From positions 44,706 through 108,705 of the forward strand of contig NZ_JAPMOU010000020.1 in the NCBI RefSeq assembly GCF_028858535.1: a stretch of DNA of 64,000 bases. The letters are read 5' to 3'. Origin of the DNA: Spartinivicinus poritis. GTDB taxonomy: Bacteria > Pseudomonadota > Gammaproteobacteria > Pseudomonadales > Zooshikellaceae. Of the stretch, positions 53,996 through 64,000 are shown one piece after another. Numbering within the stretch: position 1 is the stretch's first letter; each line of letters opens with the position of its first letter. A program made the position numbers and the translations under genes. The notes beneath the pieces are model-generated. The model had not been told where the DNA came from and made no database searches. It was given only the letters and a program-made list of their open reading frames with translations.

Positions 53996-54019
53996 AAAAA
54001 GGGGCTTAAGCCCCTTTTT
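53996..54019. terminator. Bidirectional rho-independent terminator
   Basis: AAAAAGGGGCTT/AAGCCCCTTTTT perfect palindrome between the GDT1 gene and the convergent ETF-QO gene. Confidence 0.88.
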
Positions 54020-54039
54020 ATATCTTTCTCGAAGGATTT

Positions 54040-55695
54040 TTACATATTAGGGTAGTTTGGTCCTCCTGCCCCCTCTGGCGTCACCCAAGTAATATTCTGT
54101 GCAGGGTCTTTAATATCACAGGTTTTACAGTGCACGCAGTTTTGGGCATTAATTTGGAAGCGTTTACCCCCTTCATCAGCCTCTACCACTTCATACACGC
54201 CAGCAGGGCAGTAGCGTTGTGCCGGTTCGTCATATTTAGGTAGGTTTTCCCGAATGGGCAGGTCTGGGTCAGTTAATTTTAAATGGCAAGGCTGGTCTTC
54301 TTCATGGTTGGTATTAGAAATAAATACCGAGCTGAGTTTATCAAAGCTGATTTGGTTATCTGGTTTAGGGTAGTCAATTTTTTTGCACTCAGCTGCTGGC
54401 TTCATTTGTGCGTAATCAGGTTTTAAATCATGCATGGTGAAGGGCAGTTTGCCATTGAATATATTTAAATCAATATAAGCAAAAGCAGCTCCTAAAATAT
54501 TGCCAAACTTGTGCATGGCGGGGCCAAAATTCCGTTGCTGATACAGCTCTTTATAAGCCCAGCTGGCTTCATACGCTTCTGTAAATTCAGTAAGCTCTGG
54601 CTTCGCCTCGGTCGCTGAAGACAAAGCGTTAAAAATAGTTTCAGCGGCAACCATGCCTGACTTCATTGCGGTATGGGAGCCTTTAATTTTGGCAAAGTTT
54701 AGCGTGCCTGCATCACAGCCAATTAATAACCCGCCAGGAAAAGTCATTTTAGGTAATGACTGGATGCCCCCTTTACTAATCGCTCGGGCCCCATAAGACA
54801 CACGCTTACCACCTGCTAAATAGTGTTTAACGACAGGATGCTGTTTATGTCGCTGGAATTCATCAAAGGGGCTAACGTGTGGGTTTTCATAGCCTAGGTC
54901 AGTGATTAAGCCCACAACAACTTGATTATTTTCCAGGTGATAGAGGAACGAGCCGCCATGGCTGCCACTTTCTTTCAGTGGCCAACCGGTTGTGTGGACG
55001 ACTAAACCGGGTTGATGTTTTTCAGGCGGAATATCCCATAATTCTTTGATGCCAATTCCGTAGTGCTGTGGCTCTTTACCTTCATCAAGCTTGAATTTGG
55101 CAATTAACTGTTTACCCAGATGGCCACGGCAGCCTTCAGCAAATACAGTGTATTTGGCATGTAACTCCATGCCAGGCATATAGCTGTCTTTTTGCTGGCC
55201 ATCATGACCAATCCCCATATCCCCAGTAAGCACTCCCTTAACGGTACCTTTATCGTCGTATAATACCTCTGCTGCCGCAAACCCAGGGAAGACTTCAACG
55301 CCCAGGCTTTCTGCCTGTTCAGCTAACCAACGACACAGGTTGCCTAAGCTGATAATGTAGTTGCCTTCATTATGCATGGTTTTTGGTATTAACAATTGCG
55401 GGACTTTAATCGATTTTTCCGCATTATTAAGCACATAAATATCGTCTTGCGTCACGGGGGTATTGAGAGGTGCCCCTCTGTCTTTCCAGTCAGGAAATAA
55501 TTCGGTGAGAGCAGTTGGCTCTAAAATCGCACCAGATAAAATATGAGCGCCCACTTCGGAGCCTTTTTCAACCACACATACAGTTAATTCTTGGCTTGCC
55601 TCTGTTGCTAATTGCATTAGCCGACAGGCGGTGGCTAAACCTGCAGGACCCGCCCCGACGATGACTACGTCAAACTCCATCGATTCACGTTGCAC
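54040..55695 (-). CDS. etfD: Electron transfer flavoprotein:ubiquinone oxidoreductase
   Basis: 551 residues from GTG 55695 (TAGGAG eight bases upstream; the ATG at 55680 lacks an RBS). FAD site VVIVGAGPAGLATACRL; near the C-terminus CPAGVYEVV and CVHCKTCDIKDP bind the 4Fe-4S cluster. It takes electrons from ETF, fed by acyl-CoA and other dehydrogenases, and reduces ubiquinone at the membrane. It is divergent from etfBA over 554 bp. The full-length family size fits. Confidence 0.96.
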   Translation of the reverse strand: MQRESMEFDVVIVGAGPAGLATACRLMQLATEASQELTVCVVEKGSEVGAHILSGAILEPTALTELFPDWKDRGAPLNTPVTQDDIYVLNNAEKSIKVPQLLIPKTMHNEGNYIISLGNLCRWLAEQAESLGVEVFPGFAAAEVLYDDKGTVKGVLTGDMGIGHDGQQKDSYMPGMELHAKYTVFAEGCRGHLGKQLIAKFKLDEGKEPQHYGIGIKELWDIPPEKHQPGLVVHTTGWPLKESGSHGGSFLYHLENNQVVVGLITDLGYENPHVSPFDEFQRHKQHPVVKHYLAGGKRVSYGARAISKGGIQSLPKMTFPGGLLIGCDAGTLNFAKIKGSHTAMKSGMVAAETIFNALSSATEAKPELTEFTEAYEASWAYKELYQQRNFGPAMHKFGNILGAAFAYIDLNIFNGKLPFTMHDLKPDYAQMKPAAECKKIDYPKPDNQISFDKLSSVFISNTNHEEDQPCHLKLTDPDLPIRENLPKYDEPAQRYCPAGVYEVVEADEGGKRFQINAQNCVHCKTCDIKDPAQNITWVTPEGAGGPNYPNM

Positions 55696-56249
55696 TATGA
55701 AATCTCCTACCCAGGCTAAGAGCTATCTTTAGGGGCTAATCGTTAAATGGTAGCTTGAAGATAGCTGTATTGTTATGTCAGACTACGGTCGATTTTAAAC
55801 GCTTGTTTTAATTTTGTCTAATGGGCACAATAAACTACTGTAGTGTCATTGAATGTATGGTGGCATTAAATGATGAGGGTACCCAGTCGATGGTACTCAA
55901 TTATAATGGCACTCAAATTAGGATGACACCTAATGGTAGTGGCTGTTACTAATACGACAGCTATTAATACAACAGCCAAAACAGTGCCAGTGGTAAAACA
56001 GGCTTGGTAAGCCATAAGGTTACCAAATTATGTATGCAGCAAGACAGGTATTTTTATTGCTGTTTAAGCGAATAGCGACTAGTTAAAGTGGCTAAATCGT
56101 TTTCAACGGGTGGTCTCTTGACCTGCTATAGCAATCAGTTCAAGATACTTCCGAATTTTGTCGCACAAGGATTGTCGTATTTTTTGTGCCGATTATTAGT
56201 TACCTGTTGATAACAGGTTTTTCACCCACGAACATGATACGAGGAATCC
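55696..56249. other. Divergent intergenic region between etfD and etfB
   Basis: 554 bp without a supported ORF. It should hold divergent promoters and probably a shared regulatory site. ACGAGGAATCC precedes the etfB ATG. No tRNA or obvious structured RNA. Confidence 0.4.
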
Positions 56250-57005
56250 ATGAAGATTCTTGTAGCGGTCAAGCGCGTTATCGATTACAACGTGAAAGTT
56301 CGAGTCAAGCCGGATAATAGTGACGTTGACTTAACCAATGTCAAAATGGCGATGAACCCATTTTGTGAAATAGCGGTTGAAGAAGCTGTTCGCTTAAAAG
56401 AAAAGCATAAGGATGCGGCGGTTGAAATTGTTGCGGTTTCGCTAGGGCCTAAAGAGGCACAGGAGCAGATTCGCACTGCATTAGCACTGGGGGCCGATCG
56501 CGGTATTTTAGTGCAATCAGATGAAACTTTAACCTCATTAACGGTGGCTAAAATTCTGAAAGCTATTGTTGATGAAGAAAAACCCGACCTGGTTATTTTA
56601 GGTAAACAGTCTATTGATACCGACAATAACCAAACAGGCCAAATGTTGGCAGCATTGGCTGGGTTGCCTCAGGGTACTTTTGCTTCAAAAGTTGAGTTGA
56701 CAGATGGTAAGGTGGCCGTCACTCGGGAAGTGGATGGTGGCTTGGAAACCGTTGCACTGCAACTGCCTGCTATTGTTACCACTGATTTACGTTTGAATGA
56801 ACCACGTTATGCCTCATTACCCAATATCATGAAAGCCAAGCGGAAGCCACTGGATACTAAATCACCTGCTGACTATGGGGTTGAGGTGGAATCAACCATC
56901 AAAACCCTAAAAGTCGAGCCGCCGACTGAACGACAAGCAGGTATTAAGGTAGCCAGTGTTGAAGAGCTGGTTGATAAGCTAAAAAATGAAGCAAAGGTGA
57001 TTTAA
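56250..57005 (+). CDS. etfB: Electron transfer flavoprotein beta subunit
   Basis: 251 residues. It starts [23 protein letters not shown], the typical EtfB beginning, with [17 protein letters not shown] and the AMP-binding GADRGILV / [27 protein letters not shown]. It forms the ETF heterodimer with EtfA and accepts electrons from beta-oxidation dehydrogenases. The stop codon is directly followed by the etfA ATG. Confidence 0.97.
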   Translation: MKILVAVKRVIDYNVKVRVKPDNSDVDLTNVKMAMNPFCEIAVEEAVRLKEKHKDAAVEIVAVSLGPKEAQEQIRTALALGADRGILVQSDETLTSLTVAKILKAIVDEEKPDLVILGKQSIDTDNNQTGQMLAALAGLPQGTFASKVELTDGKVAVTREVDGGLETVALQLPAIVTTDLRLNEPRYASLPNIMKAKRKPLDTKSPADYGVEVESTIKTLKVEPPTERQAGIKVASVEELVDKLKNEAKVI

Positions 57006-57935
57006 ATGAGCGTACTGGTTATTGCAGAGCACCATCAAGGCAAACTTCATGGCGCTACCCTAAATGTCGTCACTGCGGCGAAAGCGATTGGTGGGGAAAT
57101 CGATATCCTGGTAGCAGGACACCAGTGCGGTACAGTTGCCGATGAAGTAGCCAAAGTTGCTGGTGTTAATAAAGTGTTGGTTGCTGACCAAGCGGTATAT
57201 GCCCATCAGCTGGCAGAAAATATCAGCTTATTGGTGGCTGAATTAGGCAAAAACTATGGACATATATTGTCTGCTGCTACGACAACCGGCAAAAACTTTA
57301 TGCCGCGGGTGGCAGCTTTACTCAATGTTGATCAAATATCCGATATTATTCGGGTTGATAGTGCGGATACCTTTGCTCGGCCCATCTATGCAGGCAATGC
57401 CATTGCTACCGTACAATCCAGTGCGGCGACAAAAGTGATTACCGTGCGCACTACTGGGTTTGATGCTGCCGCTGTTGAAGGTGGTAACGCAACGATTGAG
57501 CCTTTAAGTACGAGCCATGATGCAGGCACCTCTAGCTTTGTGGGTGAAGAGATGGTTGAGTCTGATCGCCCTGAACTGACAGCGGCAGATATCGTGATAT
57601 CTGGTGGTCGTGGTATGGCTAATGGGGAAAACTTTGCCATGTTGTACAGCCTGGCCGATAAACTTGGGGCAGCAGTGGGTGCTTCTCGGGCGGCGGTGGA
57701 TGCTGGCTTTGTTCCCAACGATATGCAGGTAGGGCAAACGGGTAAAATCGTTGCACCTAATTTATACATCGCTGTGGGTATTTCTGGTGCTATCCAACAC
57801 TTGGCGGGTATGAAAGATAGTAAAGTGATTGTGGCCATTAATAAAGATGAAGAAGCTCCCATTTTCCAGGTGGCTGATTATGGTCTGGTGGCTGACTTGT
57901 TTGAGGTCGTTCCTGCCTTGGAAAAACTGCTATAG
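57006..57935 (+). CDS. etfA: Electron transfer flavoprotein alpha subunit
   Basis: 309 residues, full length. The C-terminal FAD domain is clear: [34 protein letters not shown], then [28 protein letters not shown] and [20 protein letters not shown]. It carries the ETF flavin and works with EtfB. Followed by hairpins. Confidence 0.97.
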   Translation: MSVLVIAEHHQGKLHGATLNVVTAAKAIGGEIDILVAGHQCGTVADEVAKVAGVNKVLVADQAVYAHQLAENISLLVAELGKNYGHILSAATTTGKNFMPRVAALLNVDQISDIIRVDSADTFARPIYAGNAIATVQSSAATKVITVRTTGFDAAAVEGGNATIEPLSTSHDAGTSSFVGEEMVESDRPELTAADIVISGGRGMANGENFAMLYSLADKLGAAVGASRAAVDAGFVPNDMQVGQTGKIVAPNLYIAVGISGAIQHLAGMKDSKVIVAINKDEEAPIFQVADYGLVADLFEVVPALEKLL

Positions 57936-57995
57936 AAAGATCATCACTTCTCTGCCTCGTTTGGTTATTTTGGTGAGTGAAGTACCAAACGAGAG

Positions 57996-58019
57996 ACTAG
58001 TGGTCTATGTACCACTAGT
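57996..58019 (+). terminator. Hairpin after etfA
   Basis: ACTAGTGGT-CTATGT-ACCACTAGT, perfect 9-bp stem, 60 bp after the stop codon. A second inverted pair (GTTTGGT 57959-57965 / ACCAAAC 57984-57990) lies just before. No clear T-run. Confidence 0.5.
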
Positions 58020-58253
58020 AATTATCTTATTAAATGAATATTTAACCAAAAGAATCGGAAAATTAGCCAAATTTTTGTTCTTATAACAAAAAGGCGCTAT
58101 TCAGTTAATTTTCATTCTGATATGTTTACAGCTTTGTAAACCAGAGTCTGTTTTGTTATTTACACTGTTAAGTGGGCAAGAATTTCCCAATCTAGAAAAA
58201 GACGCTAGATTTGTTAGGTGCATGTTTAGTTGGTTAATGCCGAGGAGTCCCTT

Positions 58254-58901
58254 TTGATCAATATTCTTGTGGCGGATGACCATGACTTGGTAAGAACCGG
58301 TATTACCCGGATGTTGGCAGACGTTGATGGTATTGAAGTGGTTGGTGAAGCTTCTAGTGGTGAAGAAGCTGTCGAGCTGGCCAGAAAGCTAAAGCCAGAT
58401 GTAGTGCTGATGGATGTCAAAATGCCAGGCATTGGTGGTTTGGAAGCAACAAAAAAAATCAATCGCCTTGGGCTTGATATAAAAGTGATTGCAGTGACGG
58501 TTTGTCAGGATGAGCCATTTCCTTCCCGTTTGTTGCAAGCCGGTGCCGCAGGGTATGTGACCAAAGGTGCGGACCTGTCTGATATGGTAGATGCTATTCA
58601 TAAGGCTTATCAGGGTAAACGTTATATTAGTCCTGATATTGCCCAGCAGCTGGCACTCAAGCCTTTCCAACAAGATAATGCTTCCCCTTTTGATAGTTTG
58701 TCTGAACGTGAAATTCAAATCGCAATGATGATTGTTAACTGCCATAAAGTGCAGGCTATTTCTGATAAGCTGTGTTTAAGCCCAAAAACAGTGAACAGCT
58801 ATCGCTACCGTATTTTTGATAAACTCAATATCAGCAGCGATGTTGAGCTAACTCTGTTAGCGGTGAAGCATGGCATGCTTGATGCTGAAGCCATGAATTA
58901 G
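58254..58901 (+). CDS. uvrY: GacA/UvrY-type response regulator
   Basis: 215 residues. TTG at 58254 is the start because GAGGAG lies six bases before it and the product then begins MINILVADDHDLVR like GacA/UvrY; a TTG at 58230 is upstream of the RBS. Receiver domain with Asp-Asp near the start, phospho-Asp in DVVLMDVKMPG and Lys in AAGYVTKGA; LuxR-type HTH at the C-terminus (LSEREIQIAMMIV, LSPKTVNSYRYRIFDKL). With a GacS/BarA kinase it would activate Csr/Rsm small RNAs. It lies upstream of uvrC as in E. coli. Confidence 0.94.
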   Translation: MINILVADDHDLVRTGITRMLADVDGIEVVGEASSGEEAVELARKLKPDVVLMDVKMPGIGGLEATKKINRLGLDIKVIAVTVCQDEPFPSRLLQAGAAGYVTKGADLSDMVDAIHKAYQGKRYISPDIAQQLALKPFQQDNASPFDSLSEREIQIAMMIVNCHKVQAISDKLCLSPKTVNSYRYRIFDKLNISSDVELTLLAVKHGMLDAEAMN

Positions 58902-59080
58902 CACAATGTGTTTACTTGTGCATAAATAACCTACCTGCTAGCTATTCTCTGCTGTGTTTTATAGCGTTTTTTAGCCAATGTCAGCTACCTTCGGGTGGCT
59001 TCTCATTTTCTAGTGTTACCGTTACACTGGTATCAGCGCACGTATTTTCCATTTCTCGACGAACTCATTAAGTCATTGCT

Positions 59081-60925
59081 GTGAATGCAGAAACCTCATT
59101 AGACTTTGATTACAAAACATTTTTAGCTGGTTTAACCCAAAAGCCTGGTATTTATCAGATGTATGATAACGCAGAGCAGGTGTTGTATGTGGGTAAAGCA
59201 AAAAACTTGAAAAAGCGGGTTAGTAGTTATTTTCGTGCCTCGGGATTAACGACTAAAACCATGGCACTGGTGAGTAAAATTGCTCACATTGATGTGATGG
59301 TTACCAACAGTGAAGCTGAAGCACTTATTTTAGAGCAAAATTTAATTAAGCAATTTAAGCCGCCTTATAATATTTTGCTGCGAGATGATAAATCCTATCC
59401 TTATATTTACTTATCCAGTCAGGATACGTTTCCACGACTAACGTTTCACCGAGGTAAAAAATCGTTACCAGGCAATTACTTTGGACCGTTTCCCAGTTCT
59501 GGGGCGGTACGTGAGAGTCTTAATTTACTGCAGAAGGTGTTTAAAGTTCGTCAGTGTGAAGACAGTTTTTTTAAAAATCGCTCCCGCCCCTGTTTGCAAT
59601 ACCAGATTAATCGTTGCAAGGCCCCTTGTGTTGGCTTGGTATCGGAAGAAGAGTATCAGCAAGATGTGGCTCACTCTCAATTATTCTTGGCAGGAAAAAA
59701 TCAGCAGTTGATTGCCATGTTAGTTGAAGAAATGGAAGCGGCTTCCCAACAGTTACACTTTGAACAAGCAGCACAGTTACGTGACCAAATTCAGTACTTA
59801 CAACAAGTGCAAGCTCATCAAGCAGTGAGTGGTGAGTCAGGAGATGTGGATGTGATTGGTTATGCCAGTAATGGTGAGCTAGGCTGCTTAGTGGTGATGT
59901 TTGTGCGAGGGGGGCGCGTGTTAGGCCAAAGAAGCTTTTTCCATTCTCTTGGGGCAGAACAGAGCCAGTTGGAACAAATTTCGGCTTTTCTATCGCAGTT
60001 TTATTTATCTGTCAGCCAAGTTGATTATCCAAAAGAAGTGGTATTACCCACTGCACTGCCTGATAGTCAATGTTTGTCAGATGCCATTAACCAGCAGGCT
60101 GAACATCGAGTGTTGTTTAAACATCAGGTGCGGGGAGAGCGGCGGCAATGGTTACAGCTGGCAGAAAAAAATGCGACCCAGCAACTGGCTAGTCGCTTAG
60201 CTGATAAACAGCAAGTAGCTGATCGCTTAAACTTGCTGCAGCAAGGGCTAGGTATAGACACTATTAGCCGTATTGAGTGTTTTGATATTAGCCATTCCAG
60301 TGGAGAGGCTACGGTTGCTTCTTGTGTTGTATTTGGTTTGCAAGGGGCCATCACCAGTGACTACCGGCGTTATAACATCAAGCAGGCAGTGGCAGGTGAT
60401 GACTATGGGGCCATGGCAGAGGTCCTTCAACGGCGTTATCAAAAAGCCTTGGTAGATACTGAAGCTGTATTGCCTGACTTGGTGCTGATTGATGGTGGCA
60501 AAGGGCAGCTAGCCAAGGCTCAGGAAGTTTTTACTGAGCTGCAGCTCAGTCACATTAAACTGGTGGGGGTAGCCAAAGGGGTTACTCGAAAGCCTGGCTT
60601 GGAAACCCTATGGCTTTTAGATGAGCAAGGGCAATTCAGCGAAATACAGCTGAAAGAGCCTGGCGTTTTATTATTGATTCAACAGGTGAGGGACGAGGCG
60701 CATCGGTTTGCGATCACAGGGCATCGCCAGCGGCGAAGTAAAGCTCGGCAACGTTCTCAGCTTGAAGACATCCCAGGTATCGGCGCCAAACGTAGGCAAC
60801 AACTGTTGAAGTTCTTTGGGGGAATCAGTGGCGTCAAGCAAGCCTCTGTTCAAGAGCTAAGTAAAGTGCCGGGGGTGAGTCTAAAGCTGGCTGAGGTTAT
60901 TTATAATACTTTACATCCAGAATAA
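59081..60925 (+). CDS. uvrC: Excinuclease ABC subunit C
   Basis: 614 residues, GTG start. GIY-YIG nuclease at about 18-95 (GIYQMYDNAEQVLYVGKAKNLKKR), UVR domain near 205-240, the RNase H-like C-terminal nuclease (DLVLIDGGKGQLAKAQ, catalytic Asp) and helix-hairpin-helix (IPGIGAKRRQQLLKFFGG). It makes both incisions in nucleotide excision repair with UvrAB. 179 bp after uvrY. Confidence 0.97.
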   Translation: MNAETSLDFDYKTFLAGLTQKPGIYQMYDNAEQVLYVGKAKNLKKRVSSYFRASGLTTKTMALVSKIAHIDVMVTNSEAEALILEQNLIKQFKPPYNILLRDDKSYPYIYLSSQDTFPRLTFHRGKKSLPGNYFGPFPSSGAVRESLNLLQKVFKVRQCEDSFFKNRSRPCLQYQINRCKAPCVGLVSEEEYQQDVAHSQLFLAGKNQQLIAMLVEEMEAASQQLHFEQAAQLRDQIQYLQQVQAHQAVSGESGDVDVIGYASNGELGCLVVMFVRGGRVLGQRSFFHSLGAEQSQLEQISAFLSQFYLSVSQVDYPKEVVLPTALPDSQCLSDAINQQAEHRVLFKHQVRGERRQWLQLAEKNATQQLASRLADKQQVADRLNLLQQGLGIDTISRIECFDISHSSGEATVASCVVFGLQGAITSDYRRYNIKQAVAGDDYGAMAEVLQRRYQKALVDTEAVLPDLVLIDGGKGQLAKAQEVFTELQLSHIKLVGVAKGVTRKPGLETLWLLDEQGQFSEIQLKEPGVLLLIQQVRDEAHRFAITGHRQRRSKARQRSQLEDIPGIGAKRRQQLLKFFGGISGVKQASVQELSKVPGVSLKLAEVIYNTLHPE

Positions 60926-61022
60926 TCCCTCTAATATCATGCACGTTCCTTAAAAAGCAACCAAGATAAACAAGCTATTAAGCAAACTGAGCTTTTAGTA
61001 AAACAAGAATACTCGCTGTTAT

Positions 61023-61610
61023 ATGAATATCCCAAATATTTTAACCTCCTTACGAATTATCCTGATTCCCATTATTGTGGTTGTTTATTATGTGCCAATG
61101 CCTTGGAGTTACCATGTTAGTGCCATTATTTTTGCCGTGGCCGCTGTCACTGACTGGTTTGATGGCTATTTAGCCAGAAAGCTCAATCAAACGACACCTT
61201 TTGGTGCATTCTTAGATCCAGTAGCCGACAAGTTAATGGTGGTAGCTGCCTTAGTACTATTGGTAGAAGAGCATGCTAACTTTTGGTTGACCTTGCCTGC
61301 ATTAATCATAGTAGGTCGTGAAATTGTTATCTCTGCGTTGCGAGAGTGGATGGCAGAGTTAGGCAAGCGTACCAGTGTGGCGGTATCTTTTGTGGGCAAA
61401 TTGAAAACAACGGCACAAATGCTGGCTATCTTTGTTTTGCTAACCGCACCAGCCGGTATTGAGAGTACAGGTTATTTTATTGGCTTTGGATTGCTGTATC
61501 TGGCAGCCATTCTTACGCTTTGGTCTATGGTCGTGTATTTGAAAGCCGCTTGGCCTGACTTGGATCCTTTTAACAGCACGCATCAAGTAACCACAACCAA
61601 TGATGAGTGA
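61023..61610 (+). CDS. pgsA: CDP-diacylglycerol-glycerol-3-phosphate phosphatidyltransferase
   Basis: 195 residues with about five helices. The CDP-alcohol phosphotransferase motif [24 protein letters not shown] is complete with its metal Asp residues. It makes phosphatidylglycerol phosphate at the inner membrane. Its position between uvrC and tRNA-Gly matches the enterobacterial order. Confidence 0.96.
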   Translation: MNIPNILTSLRIILIPIIVVVYYVPMPWSYHVSAIIFAVAAVTDWFDGYLARKLNQTTPFGAFLDPVADKLMVVAALVLLVEEHANFWLTLPALIIVGREIVISALREWMAELGKRTSVAVSFVGKLKTTAQMLAIFVLLTAPAGIESTGYFIGFGLLYLAAILTLWSMVVYLKAAWPDLDPFNSTHQVTTTNDE

Positions 61611-61701
61611 TGTATGTAGCAATAAATGTGTTTAATAAAACTGCAATCTGTTGTGTTTTTGAGCGATTAAACGAAAGAAAAAATTATTTGCAAACAATAG
61701 C

Positions 61702-61729
61702 TTGACATAAAAACCTAGTTGCCTAAAAT
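61702..61729 (+). promoter_or_regulatory. Sigma-70 promoter of the tRNA Gly-Cys-Leu operon
   Basis: TTGACA, 16-bp spacer, TAAAAT, 14 bp before the tRNA-Gly 5' end. Confidence 0.75.
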
Positions 61730-61743
61730 ACGCAGCACTTGAA

Positions 61744-61819
<76 letters not shown>

Positions 61820-61828
61820 AAAAAATAT

Positions 61829-61902
61829 GGCTGGGTGGCAGAGTGGTCATGCAGCGGACTGCAACTCCGTGTACGCCGGTTCGATTCCGACCCCAGCCTC
61901 CA
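61829..61902 (+). tRNA. cysT: tRNA-Cys (anticodon GCA)
   Basis: 74 nt with encoded CCA. GGCTGGG acceptor pairs with CCCAGCC, anticodon GCA in CTGCAAC. Confidence 0.96.
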
Positions 61903-61946
61903 TATTTTTTAGTAGTAAGCAGTAACGTTAGAAAGTTTGAAGTAAA

Positions 61947-62034
61947 GCCCGGGTGGCGAAATTGGTAGACGCAAGGGACTTAAAATCCCTCGGATTAATA
62001 ATCCGTGCCGGTTCGACTCCGGCCCCGGGCACCA
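61947..62034 (+). tRNA. leuZ: tRNA-Leu (anticodon TAA)
   Basis: 88 nt with encoded CCA, long variable arm, anticodon loop CTTAAAA. Identical to the minus-strand copy at 38652-38739. Last of the operon; the region 3' of it carries phage debris. Confidence 0.96.
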
Positions 62035-62043
62035 TATATAGAG

Positions 62044-62075
62044 AAGGCCAGTGCTTAATAAGCACTGGCCTTTTT
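62044..62075 (+). terminator. Rho-independent terminator of the tRNA operon
   Basis: AAGGCCAGTGCTT and AAGCACTGGCCTT pair, followed by TTTTTG. Confidence 0.9.
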
Positions 62076-62259
62076 GTTTTTGTGCTGCTTTGTAGTATTT
62101 TCATAATATCCAGTATGAGCGCTTATACAGCACTATAGGGCGATAAGTTACTACTACTTATGTGTGATGGCTAAATTTCCTCCCCCCCCATTATTTAACA
62201 TTCGTTTAGTTTTAATGCCATGTATGGTAAGCAAAACCTGCTAAGGCGAGTTTTTAATT

Positions 62260-63039
62260 ACGTGGATTAACGTTAAATTATTTCCGATGGAAATAACTAT
62301 AGTTGCAACCGCTACACCGTTTCAGGTGAAAGATGACAGTTGGTTTAAGAAAAGGCGGTCACAGTCCTATGAGCAATATACACTCGGTGTGTTATTTTGA
62401 AATACCGTAAAAAAACACGGTTTTTTACCTCGCGTCGATCCAGCATTAGCTAAAATTATAGTGACTCATGTCGATCAAACCGACGAAACGGATATGTCGT
62501 TTATTACCCGTTTAGCCAGGCAGTATGATGCGGTAGCCAAACCTGTCAATAAGCTGTATGTACTGGCTAAAAAAGGACAGCTGAAAAGCCTATCGGGTAA
62601 AAAGTTATCGACTGTTAAAGTTGGTTTGCCTGCCAATAACCAGCCGACAAATCATAATTTTATTAATGCACATGCCACTTTACCGAGTAGAGGTAAATAT
62701 CATGGTGTGGTCACTCTCTGGTGGGATGGAAAAGCCGCTAAGGAACGAGAAGTGAAAATAGGCAAACCTGCCTATAAAAAACTACGACACCTGTTTGATA
62801 GTGAAACCAAAGCCAGAGAAATTGGTGAAAGTCAGTTAAGGAAACTCGGTCGTAAAGGTGTGAATGTTTCCTTAGAAATGTCAGCGAATCCGTTGTTAGT
62901 CGCTGAAGGCCTGATCGAGTTAGATGGGAGTTTTCCAGCTCATATGCATGGTAAGTGGTCAATTGAGCGGGTGATGTATAGAGGCAATAAATCGATGGGC
63001 TGTCGGTGTTCAGTGAGTGCGGGTGTCGTCGTAGAATAA
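62260..63039 (+). pseudogene. Decayed phage late control protein D (gpD-like tail gene)
   Basis: One frame runs from about 62260 to the TAA at 63037-63039 but has a TGA at 62398-62400, and the N-terminal third expected for gpD is missing. Around the stop the protein is continuous: SQSYEQYTLGVLF, stop, NTVKKHGFLPRVDPALAKI, then VTHVDQTDETDMSFITRLARQYD. These match P2-type gpD, a baseplate hub protein. No other tail gene is nearby. This is a prophage relic beside tRNA-Leu; the 192-residue ORF from GTG 62461 is only its 3' part. Confidence 0.85.
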
Positions 63040-63210
63040 ACTTTATATACAAATTTAAGAGAAAATAAAAGTGTCACAAATATTAGAAAGAGAGATGTTG
63101 ATTTGAAATAGAGTAGTATATTTTGTAGCTGTTGGAATGTTAGATTTTTAATCGAAAATAATTTTATATATGTATTATCCTATAAGTTTAATTGTTAATA
63201 AGCCTGCATA

Positions 63211-63989
63211 ATGACAAAATATAATATATATAAAATTAAAAGTAGTGTAATAAGTGGCCTGTTAGAAAAATTAGAAAAATCTGGTCTAAAGTTGGTGTAC
63301 AATAATGTGCATAAAAATACAGATTTCAATTTTATTTCTCTGTTAATCCAAGTTCAACAGGAATTGAGTGGATAGAAGATTATAAAGATTTTTTGAGTGG
63401 TTGTGATGTATTTGGTGAAAATAAATCATATTTTGGGTGTCTTGTTATATCAAAAAAATACTCTATTTATGCTATAAGTCTTGGGAAAACACACTTCTAT
63501 CTAAACAATTTTTGTGATATTGATTTTGGACTTAACCTTGCTGAAAGAATACTGGATTATAATGAATTAAAAATAAAACAATCTAGGTTCTTAAATAGTA
63601 ATAAGAAAAAATCTATTACAAGTTTTGGTTCAGGGAGCGAGTTTATTTATGATGCTGGTGAGTCTATGCATTTTATAAAAGGAGAAACAGTAAATAAAGA
63701 AATCTGGGGCAGTCCTGTTAGTTTTGGGCATTCTATACATTTAAAACTAGATAAGAAGCCTGTTGAGTTAGTGAGTACTATAGAAGAAATTGAAAGAACA
63801 TTAAATAAAGAGCCCATTGTATCTTTACCCAAAGTTGAAGCTATTCATGATCCTGAAATAATTAAAAAATTAGATTTTAAATTGTACAGTGCAATGAAGG
63901 CAGAATTAGATCAAAAGTTAAATATAAACCTAATTATCACTATACCTAAGCCATTAGCTGCTGTATATTTGAACAGTATGGCAATTTGA
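63211..63989 (+). pseudogene. Frameshifted TIGR04141/DUF6119-like gene
   Basis: ATG 63211 begins MTKYNIYKIKSSVISGLLEKLEKSG, but this frame stops at 63364-63366. From about 63340 another frame continues with NPSSTGIEWIEDYKDFL, CLVISKKYSIYAISLGKTHFYL and DIDFGLNLAERILDYNELK to the TGA at 63987-63989. Gly-Lys and Phe-Gly-Leu blocks fit TIGR04141, a sporadic family found on mobile and defence-type islands. One missing base near 63342 would explain the break. The family is usually much longer, so the C-terminus is lost too. Much more AT-rich than its neighbours, as expected for transferred DNA. Confidence 0.65.
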
Positions 63990-64000
63990 TTGAGAAGGTA

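Noticed and set aside
55696..56249. CsrB/RsmZ-like RNA in the long etf intergenic region, prompted by the nearby uvrY
   Set aside because: No cluster of GGA hairpin loops or matching terminator could be found.
62461..63039. Intact 192-residue hypothetical gene
   Set aside because: The upstream sequence in the same frame continues the phage gpD protein across one stop codon, so this is the 3' part of a pseudogene.

Overview
The window looks like the chromosome of a marine gammaproteobacterium with moderate-to-low GC, possibly an Oceanospirillales relative of the Zooshikella/Spartinivicinus type. The genus is an inference from gene content and style. The class is well supported: the right end carries a GacA/UvrY regulator, uvrC, pgsA and tRNA-Gly(GCC), tRNA-Cys(GCA), tRNA-Leu(TAA) in the order found in E. 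coli. An etfBA pair faces the ETF:ubiquinone oxidoreductase gene just before it.

Layout. (1) 1-8.1 kb: a partial large secreted protein, an ABC half-transporter whose ATPase motifs are all degenerate, two GT4-like glycosyltransferases and a histidine phosphatase. (2) 8.3-20.6 kb: an accessory stretch with two secreted proteases (C10 + CUB; metzincin + PPC), a 694-residue unrecognised protein with a possible effector or toxin character, a small secreted Cys protein, an orphan sugar-binding protein, a DUF4123 adaptor, and small transport and regulatory genes. (3) 20.6-28.2 kb: polysaccharide deacetylase, two COG4671-type glycosyltransferases, two class III nucleotide cyclases, an HD phosphohydrolase and a stand-alone cyclic-nucleotide-binding protein. 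Regions 1 and 3 look like two halves of one envelope-glycan locus under cyclic-nucleotide control, split by region 2. (4) 28.8-37.8 kb: permease, glutamine-synthetase-like ligase, aldehyde dehydrogenase, iron alcohol dehydrogenase, class I amidotransferase and lipoprotein M1 aminopeptidase. The first five fit a gamma-glutamylation route for an amino alcohol such as ethanolamine. (5) 38-43.6 kb: TfoX-like protein, a HAD remnant, a tRNA-Leu, a DODA-type dioxygenase, a peptidoglycan-binding peptidase, a periplasmic binding protein and membrane proteins. (6) 43.7-51.8 kb: one giant gene (2712 residues) with repeated LamG-like domains, coiled coils and a beta-rich C-terminus, lacking a signal peptide. 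(7) 52-58 kb: small genes and the ETF system. (8) 58.2-62 kb: conserved uvrY-uvrC-pgsA-tRNA block. (9) 62-64 kb: downstream of tRNA-Leu, a decayed phage tail gene (gpD) and a frameshifted TIGR04141/DUF6119-like gene, which marks an integration hotspot.

The two tRNA-Leu(TAA) genes are identical over 88 nt and lie in opposite orientation 23 kb apart. Several short dispersed repeats sit in intergenic regions. No CRISPR array, rRNA or complete insertion sequence was seen.
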